Below, in pieces: positions 46,490 to 58,773 of a stretch of 64,000 nucleotides of DNA. The stretch is taken from positions 2,852,001-2,916,000 of the forward strand of contig NC_070563.1 in NCBI RefSeq assembly GCF_026914185.1. The letters run 5' to 3'. The translations under genes and the position numbers were made by a program. Source of the stretch: Puccinia triticina. Its lineage: Eukaryota; Basidiomycota; Pucciniomycetes; Pucciniales; Pucciniaceae. The stretch's first letter is position 1, and each line of letters starts with the position of its first letter. A model generated the notes under the pieces. It did no database searches. It worked only from the letters and a program-made list of their open reading frames with translations, and was not told the DNA's origin.

Positions 46490-47525
46490 ATGCACCTCCT
46501 CCCTCGCTTCAAGAAATTGGCCACCTTGTCGGTTTTAATCAGTTCAGTTTCAAGTTTATTGACACCCGAGAAGCTTGAAATCAGTGCCGATTTCCCTTCA
46601 AACAATCAATTCGGGATTGTCTTCAATGGCCAGCCCAATAAAATCCTGCAAGTCATTTTTTCTCTTCTTACAGATCCCTTGTATTCGCACAAAGAGAGTA
46701 CAAATAGATAATAACCTTGCAAACTAGTGTTTAGTTTAAAGGTCCTTAACTTAGGGAGAGATCCGGTCGAGGATGTGATGAGAATCCATCAAGTATGGAA
46801 CGAGTTCCGGGAAATCGGTGGCAAAGAGCGCTTGCTGAGAAAAGTGGGTGGAAATTCCCCCGAGTTTTTCATCTCCCTCTGGCAATCCTTTCCAGCAGAA
46901 TAATATTAACTTGGTTTGTATGTATCTGATCTACAGGGTGTTCCAGTGCCTTCAAAGAGGACCCTACCACCGAAAATCGAGCCATACATTATACCCTACA
47001 TGTTCAGTGCCGAGGAAAGAGAAGGCAATATCGGTTTGAGGATTTGGGTTGAATGGAGTGGTCCGACGGGGAAGAAGCATCGATCCATCGCTTACGATTC
47101 AACTGTCACAATTCAAGAACCTCCTACCCGGTGGTTTGATCCCCAGCTGTATGTCGTTCATACCACGCGATCGGGTTCTAATATTGAATAGCCTGAAGGT
47201 TTCCTTGCTAATTGTTTGTTATGACATTCATAAACACAGGATCCTACTGTACATCATCTTGGCATCTACATTTGGTGGGATCGGATACATGGTTTACAGC
47301 TCTTACGTCGTTCCAGTCAAACCAGCTCGCTCATTGAAGCCCAAGCAGTCTACAGAAGGTTCCCTCCGATCGAGCTCAAAGGTTGCTACTCCGACTGGCG
47401 GTGCCTACGAGGAAGAATGGATACCAGCGGGCCATTCAGTTCGACCTTCCAAAAAAACTGGCGCAGAGACCGGCGGTGAGGAGAGCAGCGGGGCCGAAGG
47501 AAAGGCTCGCAGACGGAAACGTTAA
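46490..47525 (+). CDS. IRC22 / TRAP-alpha-like ER membrane protein
   Basis: Fungal relative of translocon-associated protein alpha, an ER membrane protein next to the Sec61 channel. Exons 46490-46651, 46742-46843, 46896-46913, 46937-47148 and 47240-47525 join in phase to 259 aa. A signal peptide (FKKLATLSVLISSVSS) precedes the luminal domain, with FGIVFNGQPNKI, REIGGKERLL, GVPVPSKRTLPPKIEPYIIP and GNIGLRIWVEWSG, then YDSTVTIQEPPTRWFDPQL. One membrane helix follows (LYIILASTFGGIGYMVYSSY), then a basic cytosolic tail with YEEEWIPAGH, the C-terminal signature of IRC22. The third exon is only 18 nt. The first donor (GTCATT) is weak and its position is the least certain part. Confidence 0.75.
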
Positions 47526-48229
47526 TTGTTTTTGCCGCTCAAATAGTACTAAAACTCGAAAGAATTCATGTTCATAGGATTTTTGAAGGAGAAAGTTTTT
47601 TTAACAACATAAATGAAATAGAATAAATACCTAAGCAACACGTCTAGCCCAAGTTCCTACAAGATCCTTAACTCCTAGGTGTTGAGATTTGGACAGCTGG
47701 AAGTATTTCATTCGCTGAGAAAACTGTCTCCTTGACCTGGTTGATGTTCCAGGTGATGAAAAGGTCTGGGATGGTGAAGTGGGTTTAACTTGGGTTGGAC
47801 GTGGATGGCACTGGCCCTCACTTGTCGCACTCCCCACCTTCCGATCCCCCGGGGGATTGTGCTCCTCATGCCGCCGGCGGGCTGCGTCCGCTCCCGGCCT
47901 CTGCCCTCACCGCACGGCACCAAGCTGTACCAAGCCTCGGCCTTCCGTCTACATATACTTCCTCTCAGATCAACCGAAACGGGGCCGCCGTGGATCCTGG
48001 TCCAAAATCTTACCTGAAGCTCTCCAGAAAGATTAATGTTCGTTCAGTCCACCTGCTCGGAAACTTGAAGGCACGGACTGGTTGAATCCCTAGGAGTCCA
48101 AGGGGCTCTTGTCTTCTGCTTTGAATAGGTTTGCTTGCAGTTTTCTTCAACCTTGAGTGAGCTGATCTGACTCAGTTTTCACTGGTTTATCTATGTACGA
48201 TCGCAGTTGCGCAATCCGAAGTAGCCGGA
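47526..48229. other. Gap between IRC22-like and ALG10
   Basis: Frames exist on both strands (47707-48085) but have Pro/Arg-rich shadow composition and no splice partners. I see no gene. The ALG10 promoter must lie here. Confidence 0.45.
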
Positions 48230-50564
48230 ATGGACGCCAAGCAGGCACAATTGTTTACTTCGTCGGCCGCCTTCTCAGCCTACGCGGCTTCAGTACTCCT
48301 GGTTAGCGATCAGATCAAAACCCGAGTCCCGGATCCTTATATGGTTAGTAGATTCCACCATCCAAAACTCCATAGAGGAAATTCCTCTTCGTGATTCTCA
48401 GACCATCTTGCTCAAGCTCTTCCTTCACACTGCAGGATGAAATCTTTCACGTCGAACAGGCAAAAACGTACTGTGCAGGTCAATGGACAACCTGGAATAA
48501 CCTGATCACCACACCCCCTGGACTGTCAGCTCGATATACCAGTTCATGTATCTTGTTTGGAATCATATACCGACTAACGCCATGTCTTCGATCCCCGCGA
48601 CCTTGCCTCCACAGATATATCGTTCCCAGTTTACTCCACCAAGCCTCCCCAAAATGGTTCCTTTGTTCAACCAACCACCTTCGCTGGATGAATGCCGCTT
48701 TACTTTGTGCATTCCCACTCCTCATCAGCCGGATCCTCTCTCACTTCCGAACCACTCCCTACCCACCGAGACCGGGCGTCAAACCACGCGTAAGGTTCCT
48801 GATCCCCGAGGATGAAATCATCTTGGAAGCCATCATCATCTCTTGTTTCCCAATAGCATATTTTTCTGGCTTTCTATTTTACACCGATCTCGGCTCTCTA
48901 TTTGCCATCATAGCCGCTTACGATCAAAGTCTCGCCGGTCGCCATGTGTTGGCTGCTCTGGTTAGCAGGAAATCAATTATCTGGTTATCACAAAGGGAAA
49001 GCTCTGGATATATATTGATATTTTAATGCTTCATTTGTGCGGAACAGCTAGGGCTATGGAGTTGTCTCTTTAGACAGACTAATATTGCATGGGTTGCCTT
49101 TATCGCCGGCTCCGCCTTGATCAGCCATCTCCGTCAGATCAGCAGCACCACCCCTCCTACTACTCCGAAATCTGGACAAGCCAATAACGTCAAGAAATCG
49201 CACCGTCTAGCCCAGCCCTACGACTTATCGCTAACGAGCGCTTCTTTACGTGTGCATCCCCGATCTAGCTTTCTTAACTTTTTAACTTGGCTATATGCCT
49301 CTTGAGCCAAAGCTCTGGGTAAATCTCAATATGAATGGTGTCTGACTTACGTGACAATCAACACTTTGAGCAGTCGATTTACCCCGAGCAATCCGTTCAC
49401 TGGTTTTGGAGAGCTTGTCCAACCTCTCCAGTACTTTGCCTGTCGTGCTTCCGTATGCTGGTGTACTGGTTTGCTTCATTGTTTTCGTTCTATGGAACGG
49501 AGGGATTGTCTTAGGTAAAATTATGTTAACTGATCTGTTCTTTTACGTCCCGTAAAAATAACGAGCTGATGTCCGAATGATTCTTAAACCCGTTTCTTCT
49601 TTGTGTACATGGACCGGAATCTCGACTGTCATGAGCCTAGGCGATAAATCCAATCACACCACGGCTTTACACATACCCCAATTATACTATTTCGCAAGTT
49701 TCGCATTCGCCTTTCTGGCCCCGGTATCGTTTGACTTGTTTTTGATCAGAAGGACGCTCAAAAGCCTACTTGGATCTCCTAGGTAGCTAGCTTAAGTCGC
49801 TCATGAAGTTTTCTGATGAATATTGCAGTGTTGATGTCTATCTTTTTTAACGATATTCCGGAATCGTTCTCGACCATCAGATCATTTTTCTTGAGCTCTT
49901 GCTTGTTTGTCACAATTCTGTGGACTATTCATAAATTCACGTGCGTTATCGTAACTGATCAGTCTCTACAAGTTCAAACCCTGAAAGAAGATGTATTGAA
50001 TGGACGTTGATTCCCCTTGGGCATTTGTTGAATCTTTAGATACGAGCACCCATTTCTGCTGTCTGATAATAGACATTACACGTTTCACGTCTGGAGAAGA
50101 ATTGTCAAATTCCATCGAGTGGTCAAGTATTTGTTCACGCCGGGCTACATGATTTGTATAAAGATGCTTTGGGAAAGGATAGGTGATCAATGTTTTCTTG
50201 CAGATTTTTCCAGATAGACTCGATCGTATTGCTCGAATATTTAGCTGGTTTTTTTCTTCGAATGCCTGCAGCGCGATCATTTACGATGAATCTACTGATC
50301 ACGACTTTCTATATTATCGCCTTGGCACTCACTTTGATACCGTCGCCCTTACTCGAGCCGCGTTATTTCCTTGTCCCTTATATCCTACTCAGACTGCATA
50401 TTCGACCAGTCGTAGAGGAAACCAAGACATGGTCGATCAGGCTGTTCACAGAGGGCTGTTTATACGCCCTCGTCAATCTGATCACTATCGCCGTCTTCCT
50501 GTTCCGTCCGTTCAAATCACGGCCAGGTGAATGGGAAGGTACCTGGCAAAGGTTTATGTGGTAA
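48230..50564 (+). CDS. ALG10: ALG10/DIE2 alpha-1,2-glucosyltransferase (N-glycan assembly)
   Basis: Adds the third and last glucose from dolichyl-phosphate-glucose to the lipid-linked N-glycan in the ER lumen. Nine exons join in phase (48230-48343, 48436-48524, 48615-48960, 49048-49249, 49374-49514, 49641-49782, 49881-49940, 50040-50182, 50272-50564), giving 509 aa, close to family length. Signatures in order: MDEIFHVEQAKTYCAGQW and ITTPPGLY; FPIAYFSGFLFYTDLGSLF; FRQTNIAWV; GIVLGDKSNHTTALHIPQLY; YEHPFLLSDNRHYTFHVW; LLEPRYFLVPYILLRLHI; and the terminal TWQRFMW. Many hydrophobic helices fit a polytopic ER membrane enzyme. No defects are seen, so it is probably functional. Confidence 0.93.
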
Positions 50565-50858
50565 TTCTGTTTCTTATCTACATACATATATTTATCTCAA
50601 AAACCTGCACTGTGTACCTACATGTCTTTCATATTTATGCATGAGTTATTATCAGTTGCTACTTGCATTACCTCTTCCTCATAAATAGCTGCAACAACGA
50701 AGCAGACCAATCAAAGATTACAGAAAGATCTCAAGGAGCTCTCATATGCGGCCAACAGCCTTCAATAGTTCCTTATTATCACTCAATTTCTACTGAAAAT
50801 ATTCTCACAGGCATCATCCCTTCTTACAAGTTACGACAGAAATTTCCCCTGTTTACAA

Positions 50859-51061
50859 TGGAGGACTTCCCGTCGAGTCTGGGAGCCTCCCAGATCTCAA
50901 TTCACACACCCAAATTCTTAATTTTTGACAAAAAGATAAGTGTTTTCCCAACCCCACAGTTTATTGATTTCATGTGCACTGGTTGATTTTTTGATAGGTG
51001 TCTTAATTTAGGATTTAGAGGGGCATCTAGAGCTCTCTAAATGACGACAGGAAGTCATCCA
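50859..51061. mobile_element. GGAGGACTTCC-family MITE, full copy 2 (203 bp)
   Basis: TGGAGGACTTCCCGTCGAG to CGACAGGAAGTCATCCA. Reverse-complement match to 43051-43258 along its whole length. Target duplication not evident. Confidence 0.75.
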
Positions 51062-54036
51062 ATTCCAGGGGTTTTTTTTCCTGTGCCCAAGGTTGAAAGG
51101 GCTAAAAACCATGAAAATGCAAACAAAAAGCCAACATAGACCAACTGGCAAAAAGAAAACAACATGAGAATATGGGTGGGACAAGTACACAAGAGAAGAT
51201 GACATCATAAGTCATCATGGTGGCCACTTCTGTTCGTTCATAACAGAAAGTGAAAAAAGAGAGGCCAGGGCTAGTGAGATGAATTGAATCTGATTGCTTT
51301 TGACAACACAACATGTAAAAGTGATCCCAACCAGAGATTTCCCAGTTTCTGGGAAAATCTCTGCAGCATTTCCCCCTGCTGAAGGCTTCCATAGCAAGCC
51401 TGAAACTCCGGAGCCTTGCTCTATTTCCTCACATCAAGAGCCTCTATTTATACCTTTCAGAATACACCCCCGCCACACACGTTATTGTTCCCTCACTCCT
51501 ATTGTGTACCTCTCTGACTATTGTTCATGTTTATTGTTCTCTATACTCACATTATTGTTTAATTAATGTTCATCTTCCCGATGCCCCGATCTGATTCAAA
51601 CACAAAATTGTGTTGTCTATCACATGCATCTTACCTGATTTATAGTTTTCCGAGTCCTCTTCTAATTGCTATTCCCTGATCCAACATTTCCGCAATGCTC
51701 AAAAAACTACTCCTTTCCTTTCCCAGTCTCCAAAGGTATCTCATATTGATAAAAACAACAGGTTGCACATCCCTCATCCGGAAATTTGAACCTCTCACGC
51801 TTACAATTTCAGCTTGCCACAGCAATTCGACGCCTCCCTGAAAAAGCGGTATTGGAAACTCCTCCAAGTTTCCTTGACTCTAGATTGTCTCCTCCCTACA
51901 ATTCCTGCCAATCGTAGTAATTCTTTTGTTCCTACTTCATAACGTCCTTCATTCAAAACTGGGACTGGATACTATTTTCCACGGCTGATGAAAAGGGATG
52001 TTTTGGTGTCAGATCCTAAATAGAGAAACTGGAGTCTGTTTGAGAGAGGACCTGCCAATGTTCTTGTTCTTAACCGACCCCAGGGGTTCAGGGGGTGTAG
52101 CTCGCAATTTTGGGCCGAGTACCGGCAATGTACGTGTCAGGTGCCTGGCAAGGGGGAATAAGGCTATCTGTTCTTGATCTATACACTAACGTCGATTAGG
52201 AAAAGCCCCGGATCATTCCTCTTGTTCGCAATGAAGAGCCTATTATCTCCATTGAGAAGTGGCATCAAGCCAGTTTAGCAAGCCCGCTCTCTTCCCATAG
52301 CATAGCCGTTGGCAGAGTCTATTTACACTGTCCCCCTATAGGATCCAACACATGAGTCAGGGTACATTTACAGGTTTTTTCAACTTGGCGCATATTCTGC
52401 TTTCGGACCCACTGTTCCGTAATATTATTGGTTTAATTAGCCACTTAGGCATTAGTGCTTCAGCAGCGAGCAATCACTATCAATGGGTGGGAGGAGCCTG
52501 AGATCATACAAAATCATGTTCAAGGTTGAATATTGGAATTAGGATTCCAATAAATAATTGGGAAGTATTACAAGACCGGAGATCAAACGCTATCGAGCGT
52601 CTTCCTGATACGTCCTTGGCTGTTTTATCCATTGAGGTTATCACTCATCAAAGCTCTGCGGAATCATTTGATCTGGATTCGTCGGCTATTCCTGTTCTGG
52701 CTCAGCCTCTACAAATCTGACTGTTGTTCCGCGGCGCAGCCGCTATTTCCCTAGTAATAATAATCTGGAAGCCTTTGAAAGGGCGTCTCACTACGAAAAA
52801 AACTTGAGAAACTGCTGCCAGTTGACATGTGGCATACGTGAGTAAATACTCAATTAGAACCAGGTTCATACAAATGAATCCCAGGCTGGAACAGCCTGGA
52901 ATATTTGCAAGTTGCTCAAAATCTTTCTAGTGCACAGCTGTGCGCTAGACAAGACTGAGCTGATCTGAGGCAATTGCTCAGCTGGGATCTGCATGGTCAC
53001 TGAGGCAAATGCTCAGCAGGGATCCAAGGTTTGCCAAAATGGGCTTGTCAGCCAGCATCAGGTCAACTAGGAATAGCTCCTGGTCAACAACAGGAAACCA
53101 TGTCAACCAGGAGTAATCCCTCCCGGTAAAAAACAAACCCACTCAATGACGGGCACACACCGGTCATCAAGTGGATACACAACCAACTTGATGACCGGCA
53201 CAGTCCAGTCATTGAGCGGGCTGAAACCCAGTCAATGACAAGGTTGTACCCAGTTGTCAACTGGGAGGGATTCCTCCTGGTTGACGCGTGTACGGTGTTT
53301 TTGGCTGGGAGGGACTGCCCCTGGCCGTGTGTTGTATATTATTGTTGAACTGGAGGGATCTCTCCTGGTCAACATTTGTATCATGTTGTTGGCCGGGAGG
53401 ACAAGAGCAGCCTGGCTCATTGCACTAAGAGGGACTAGTACATAGTCCCTTGTCCCAACTGAGCACTTCACACTGATCAGGGCTGATAACTCATGAGCCG
53501 CAATGATCTAGTGTGGCTCAGCACCAGGCCACACTGAGCTAGTCTGGAAGATGCTTGGAATGAACAGGGAAAAACCCAGGTTCCCATCAAAGTAGTATCA
53601 ATGTAATTGCATGTCAACTGACACTGATTTCTTGAGTTTTTTCATAGTGCCTGGTACACAGTCAAGGGTTGGGCAGATTTGCAAAGCATGGTGCATTTTA
53701 TAACCTCAGGAATGGCATGTCACTTCCTGCATATAAATCTTTACTCTCCAGAAAGATCCAAACACATCTTTTCATACCTTTTATTTTGAATCAGCTGGTG
53801 GTATTGCACAAAACACCTATCATGCAATACATCTTGATCCACGCAGCCATTTGAGTACACTAAGACAAGGTCAAAGGAATGCAGAGAGGGGAGAAACAGT
53901 ATACTATGAACATGTAGTTTTGAATATGGCATCTGAATAAGAAAATAAACACCAACAGAATTTTGAATAGTTGTCTAAATAGATATGCATAAACATTTTT
54001 TTTCCTAGCCAAAAAGGGAGACCCTACCAACGTGAA
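51062..54036. other. Repeat-rich gap without a recognised gene
   Basis: 51100-52500 has no coding or clear repeats. 52860-53530 is a dense set of small palindromes built on GGTCAACCAGGAG / CTCCTGGTTGAC, TGACCGG / CCGGTCA and GAGGCAAATGCTCAG-like words, probably a decayed foldback element. 53560-54036 is AT-rich with nothing recognised. Confidence 0.45.
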
Positions 54037-54770
54037 TCAAGTTGACGGTTTAGAAGGTACCCACTTGATGTCTGTCGATTCGCCGAGCCAAAAATCTTTC
54101 AAGATTGCGGGTAGTTTGATGCCCGTGACCTTGTTATTCTGGTCCAGGATGACACCGTTCTCAACCAGACTTACGATCAGCCGGGGCATTGCTTCAGCAG
54201 TGGCGTTGAGAGTGTGGACGTAAGCCGGCTTGTTGCTTCCTCTCTGGCTCGGAACCGGCTTGCTCTCTGGCTCGGAACCGGCTTGCTCTCTGGCTCGGAA
54301 CCGGCTTGCTCTCCGGGTTGGCTTCTCCTGAGTACTGATTCCCCATACAGGGATCGGGACACGGTTGGCGCACTTTTGTGCGGATCCCGAGCCGCCGGGA
54401 TTGGTAATCCGTGCAGTTGGAGGCTGAAGAGACCTAGGTATAGATGTACGGTAGGTGAGCGTTGGGAATTCTGTCGGGAGGATTTCCCAGGCAAACAAAA
54501 ATTCATCACTTACCTCTCCCCATCTTCCCCGCCCTGGCATCCACGTCTCAATATCATATTTGTGGTAGGCCAATGCGCCTAACTCCTGAGAGACTGGCAA
54601 CGATCTGAATCTGAAGCTCGAGCATCTTTTGAAACATTTTCCCACTTGTTGCGAGGTCAGAGTGGGTGATAGCCATGAGTTCAACTTTCTTAAACTGATG
54701 GATCTTTGTGCATACTTCCAAAAGTACAGTCATCCTTTTATGACCACTTCCGACAACAATCAGCAAGTTA
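54037..54770 (-). pseudogene. Mitochondrial-type seryl-tRNA synthetase, C-terminal fragment
   Basis: On the complement: IHQFKKVELMAITHSDLATS and QKMLELQIQIVASL, then ELGALAYHKYDIETWMPGRG, then, after a GTAAGT intron, VSSASNCTDYQSRRLGIR, then KPAYVHTLNATAEAMPRLIV, GLKLPAILKDFW and a stop at 54037. These are class II SerRS motifs 2 and 3 in order. Evidence for decay: nothing upstream of about 54770 matches (the N-terminal half is missing); a gap and frame change after IVASL lose about ten conserved residues; and a 3x23-bp repeat sits in the last exon. Introns are kept, so this is a genomic fragment, not a retrocopy. Confidence 0.85.
54241..54309. repeat. 23-bp tandem repeat, three perfect units
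   Basis: Three exact copies of a 23-bp unit (TCTCTGGCTCGGAACCGG...) inside the SerRS fragment. Three units make 69 bp, so the expansion keeps the frame: each unit is read in a different frame and adds 23 residues in total, in the loop before the conserved YVHTLNATA. Confidence 0.95.
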
Positions 54771-54829
54771 GAAACATTGCTCCAACCGGTACCAATAACA
54801 CCCCAAAAGTTCACAGTAGCAAACGGGTT

Positions 54830-55300
54830 CTACAACATACCTTCAAATGATTGATTGATACTTTGCTTGAGATGATTCCACTGAGATATCCCGCAAGACA
54901 GGGAACGTCTCAGCTCGACTGAGAGCTGAATGGTCTCCTCATTAGCGCAATCCAAACCAAGCATATCATGAATTCCCGTGTGTACAACCAGATCAATTTC
55001 CCATGGATCCTTTGAGAGACACAGCTTGTAACTTTGTTCCACAATGGGAGATTGAGACTCATCTTCATGAGCTCTTTGTCATCAAACACTTTTTTCTTGA
55101 GTAGGTGCAAGTCTTCAGGCACATAATTGGTGAGGTAAGAAGCCCGGCAATCACCAAATCTCTGGATAGCTTTGATGACCCAATTTTTTTGTCTCTTAAG
55201 AGCCACGTAATTTTTTCAACTCGGGATCAAGTACCCAAACTCCCATTAGATTCAATTGCAGAGGAGTAGTAATATCTTTATAGTTGTACTCAAACTACTA
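54830..55300 (-). pseudogene. Decayed coding sequence of unknown family
   Basis: On the complement a readable protein with frameshifts: TTPLQLNLMGVWVLDPELKK, then IQRFGDCRASYLTNYVPEDL and HLLKKKVFDDKELMKMSLNL. The composition is protein-like but I do not recognise it. It adjoins the SerRS fragment, perhaps within the same captured or rearranged block. Confidence 0.4.
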
Positions 55301-58019
55301 CAAGTCTTTGACAATCAATAGAGTTGTTGTAACACCACATTGCTCAGCTTGTACAATACTCTATGCAACTGGTTCATGTTCAGCACCAGCAAAAATTGTC
55401 TGCATTCCCCACAAATGTAATTCAAATTCATGCAATAACATCCTCAGACACACTGATCTGACGTATGATTAAAAGAAATTGAGTGTCTCCTTGGGTCATA
55501 GTACCTTGGATGGTGGACTGTTGTTGCCTAGAACACTAAATATTTCTAGGCAACGCGCTCAGACACTGTCCACAATCATCAGGATACGGCGCCAATAGGT
55601 ACAAATGTGAGATATCCACACACCACTACAGGAATTAGGTCAGGTTCCTGCTCCTCAGTGATCAATTGTCCTTGGATTTAGATCAGAGAATTTCCAATTG
55701 TGAAATTGCCAAACCACGTTGGATATCCTCAGGAAAAAAATTGCTCCCTAGAATTGGGACCTGCTCAATCAAACCTGCCTGCAACCAAATCATATATGAG
55801 GAGCACAATAATAATTTCCTAGAACCAAAAATCAGTCCCTGAATGCCTCCTTTATTGAACTATATATCCCCAACTCACCGGTTTTCATTCTCTCTTCTTT
55901 CCAATCCTTCAAAGACAAGTATATAGTTGGTGTGCTCTCTATCATGGACATATGGTCCTTGATGCAAGATTGTGGATTCCGCTTCAGGTCAATTCCCAAT
56001 CATACACACACTACAACATTCATACAAAGTTGGGGAGAACCTTACACCAGGGGAGATATGTTCCCACTCTCCAGGAAGTGCCAGAGCTGAATTTTATGTG
56101 AGTTTTGGTCGGATGTGGGCCTGATGCAGATTAGTAACTCATCCCTAAATGAATTTTAAAGTGGATGGAGAAGTGATTCAAAAGTCAGCCAGAATTGATT
56201 TGGGACTCAACACAATGTTGCATAGAATTCTCTTGTTTTTTAGGTACAACTGTAGGAAAAAATATGATAAAACAATATTTCACCCAAATCCAACTCATCA
56301 ATTGCTCCTGTTTATTGATGTTGAAGGATAGCAAAGCAAAATTGACATTCTCAAATGTAATTCCTCCGAAAAAATGGGTTTCTTGTAATTCACGCTATAT
56401 GCCCTCATGCACAAAATTAAAGTAGAATTCAACTCAATACTATTGGGTTTAGAATTTTGGAATGTGATTTTATGTTGCACTAGAGGCCAAGGCGGCTTCG
56501 CCGCTGCAAGGTTAAATTCCTGTGTTGGAACAAAAAAAGCTCAATTTGGACCAGTACAGTGCTTGTCTGATAAAACACCACATCAGTTATCAGAAAGTCT
56601 AGTTGTCAGGAATTGACATAGAACTAAAAGACCCAAACTCCTGCTGTTTCGGGCAAGCCAAAGTTTGAAGCAGATTTGTGCTGACACTGCACTAAATGTG
56701 CTATCATGCTGTGCAACACCCCTGAATACATTACCACTATGGTCTATTTTGTAGCAGAAAAAAACCCCTGCATTATTTTGTAGTGCAAAATTGTAACAGT
56801 CCAATATATGTTTTGGCATTGGATTGTTTTTTAGCACAATATAAGGTGATGTTATCATATCAGAATAGCTTGTCTCAGAGCACCAATACAGTTCAATACC
56901 AGATGTATTGCTGGGATGAGTGATTGGATTTTCTCCACATCACCCAGAAAAGACATATTTATTACCAATACAATACCACTGTATTTTATTGGCTTTCCAT
57001 ACAATCTGCTTTTGTTGGGTATTGCAAGAACAATTTGATATGCAGCACCACCCAATAAATACCTTGGATCATATTGGCTACAGCGTTGCTCTTTCTTTCA
57101 ACAGGTTGTGAGCTCATGAACAACAACAAAGTCCATTTCATCAAGTCTGCTTGATTCAATCCCATCTCCACTATTATGCAATTTAGCTTTCAGTTCCTTG
57201 AATTTTCTATGGAAGAGAGTTTTTATTGTTACTTTAGATCATTCTATTGATCAGGAAGAAGAATTATTTTAGTGAAAGAAAAAATTTCATAGCATATTTA
57301 ATTACAGTCAAGTCTCTCTTTGCTTGATTAAGCCTGAGAATGGAAAGATTAAGAAGAGGGATGATTAGACTGATGATAATAACTATTTTCTCAAGTTAGA
57401 GTGCAACTGATACTCATTGATCAAATTTTCTATTTGCTTTGACAGCTCAAAAAATTAATATCTGTGTGATATTTATTGCCTCATTACTATTGAATTACTT
57501 TAACAGGACACATGTGCCTTTAGATACAAAAATCATTTGTTCTTACCTTATTTTGCTATAAGAAAATCTATCAAAGATGTAATAGCTTACAAGAAATCCA
57601 GTTGTTACATATATTGTTTACACTGTTCACCCGCTGGAGACCTAGACGCGAGCCATTTTGATCAGCTGCAAGGGTGGATTAGCTAGCGTCTTGATTCAGA
57701 TGAGCTTTGTGCGTCCGGGAATGATTCAATTCTGTAAGCATTTGACAACAGATGCGCACACGGAACAACAGAAGAATTGATTGGAGGAAATGTTGGACAT
57801 GTGCACACAATGATCTGGCGCTCTTTGGCGAGGCAAAGGTAGTGCCGGGCGTGTTGAGGACGGATTAGGCGGAGACAATGATAGTCTGTGTAAGCAAGTG
57901 TTTTGAGCACGCGGAGAAAGAGAGGGCAAGCTTACAAGGATGGCCATGATGGCCATGGATCCCGCAATGACCCAGTTGATCTGGCGAGCGTCCCAGCTGA
58001 TTGTCTTTGCGGCCAGCAG
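55301..58019. other. AT-rich gap without a recognised gene
   Basis: Short frames only. A GC-rich dyad GGC-GGCTTCGCC-GCTGC occurs at about 56492. Small inverted words based on CAATACA / TGTATTG recur at 56880-57060. Minus-strand frames at 57683-58019 continue from the CCT4 relic but lose similarity to it. Confidence 0.45.
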
Positions 58020-58460
58020 CAAGGGCGAAGTTAGTCAACTTTCTGTGGCCAGAGCTAATCGCTGCCATCGGGGCCAGGTTAAAGTAATGTTGCGAGACGA
58101 TCTTGGAGTTCAAGGAAGTGCTTACAGTGCGAATTGCCAAGTCACAATCATTGAGATCAACCAGGGTAGGAATTGTGACGAGAAATCCCACGCTTTTGAT
58201 TACTGCGCGCGAAAAGCTCTCAGCAATGATGGTTGGATGGAATCTTAGAAGAAAAACCAAAGAGGTAAGTGAACACATTCTAGAGTGATGATGTTAGGAA
58301 AGGAGAGTCTAGAGATGAATATACCTGTGGCCAAAAGCTTTTCAGCTGCGTCTAAGAGGCTCCCTGCGAGGATGACCACGCTAGCCAGTCCATCATCAGC
58401 ATATACGTCCTGGGCAGCCAAAAGCTCCACCAGTAGTCTAGGGGGATCTGCAAGATCCTG
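58020..58460 (-). pseudogene. CCT4 (chaperonin TCP-1 delta) fragment
   Basis: On the complement: DPPRLLVELLAAQDVYADDG, then LASVVILAGSLLDAAEKLLA, an intron starting GTATATTC at 58324, then HPTIIAESFSRAVIKSVGFL, VDLNDCD, TSLNSK and IVSQHYFNLAP. These are consecutive CCT-delta motifs (compare the DG-TSVV and TSLNSK signatures), though the ATP-binding GDGTTS is DDGLAS here. The part before and after is missing and the exon junction is out of frame. CCT is the cytosolic actin/tubulin-folding complex. This copy cannot work. Confidence 0.75.
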
Positions 58461-58773
58461 GTCACGCCCGGCAATCCGAGCTCACTTTCTGCATCTGCTT
58501 GGGCGTGATCCATTGGGTTCTGCGGCGCGGTGAACTGGCTTCTGGATCGGCGAAAGACCGATATCCTTGCCCGACGCCCAGAGGGAAGACTGATTGCCAA
58601 AAAAATTCCTATACACAACGGGTTAGTGAGTTGGTGTTTGTGAATAATTGGCGAGACAAGGGACAAACACATATTTGAGGACACATTTGGCACAGGGATC
58701 AAGGTTGCCGCGCTTTTGCTATTGATTTCCAGTTACATCCCTGAATAGTTCCTCTTGGGAGTTCGCCAATCCA

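Noticed and set aside
47707..48085. Overlapping long frames on both strands as a gene
   Set aside because: Mutually overlapping frames in GC-richer DNA with Arg/Pro composition and no conserved motif. Best explained as shadow frames.
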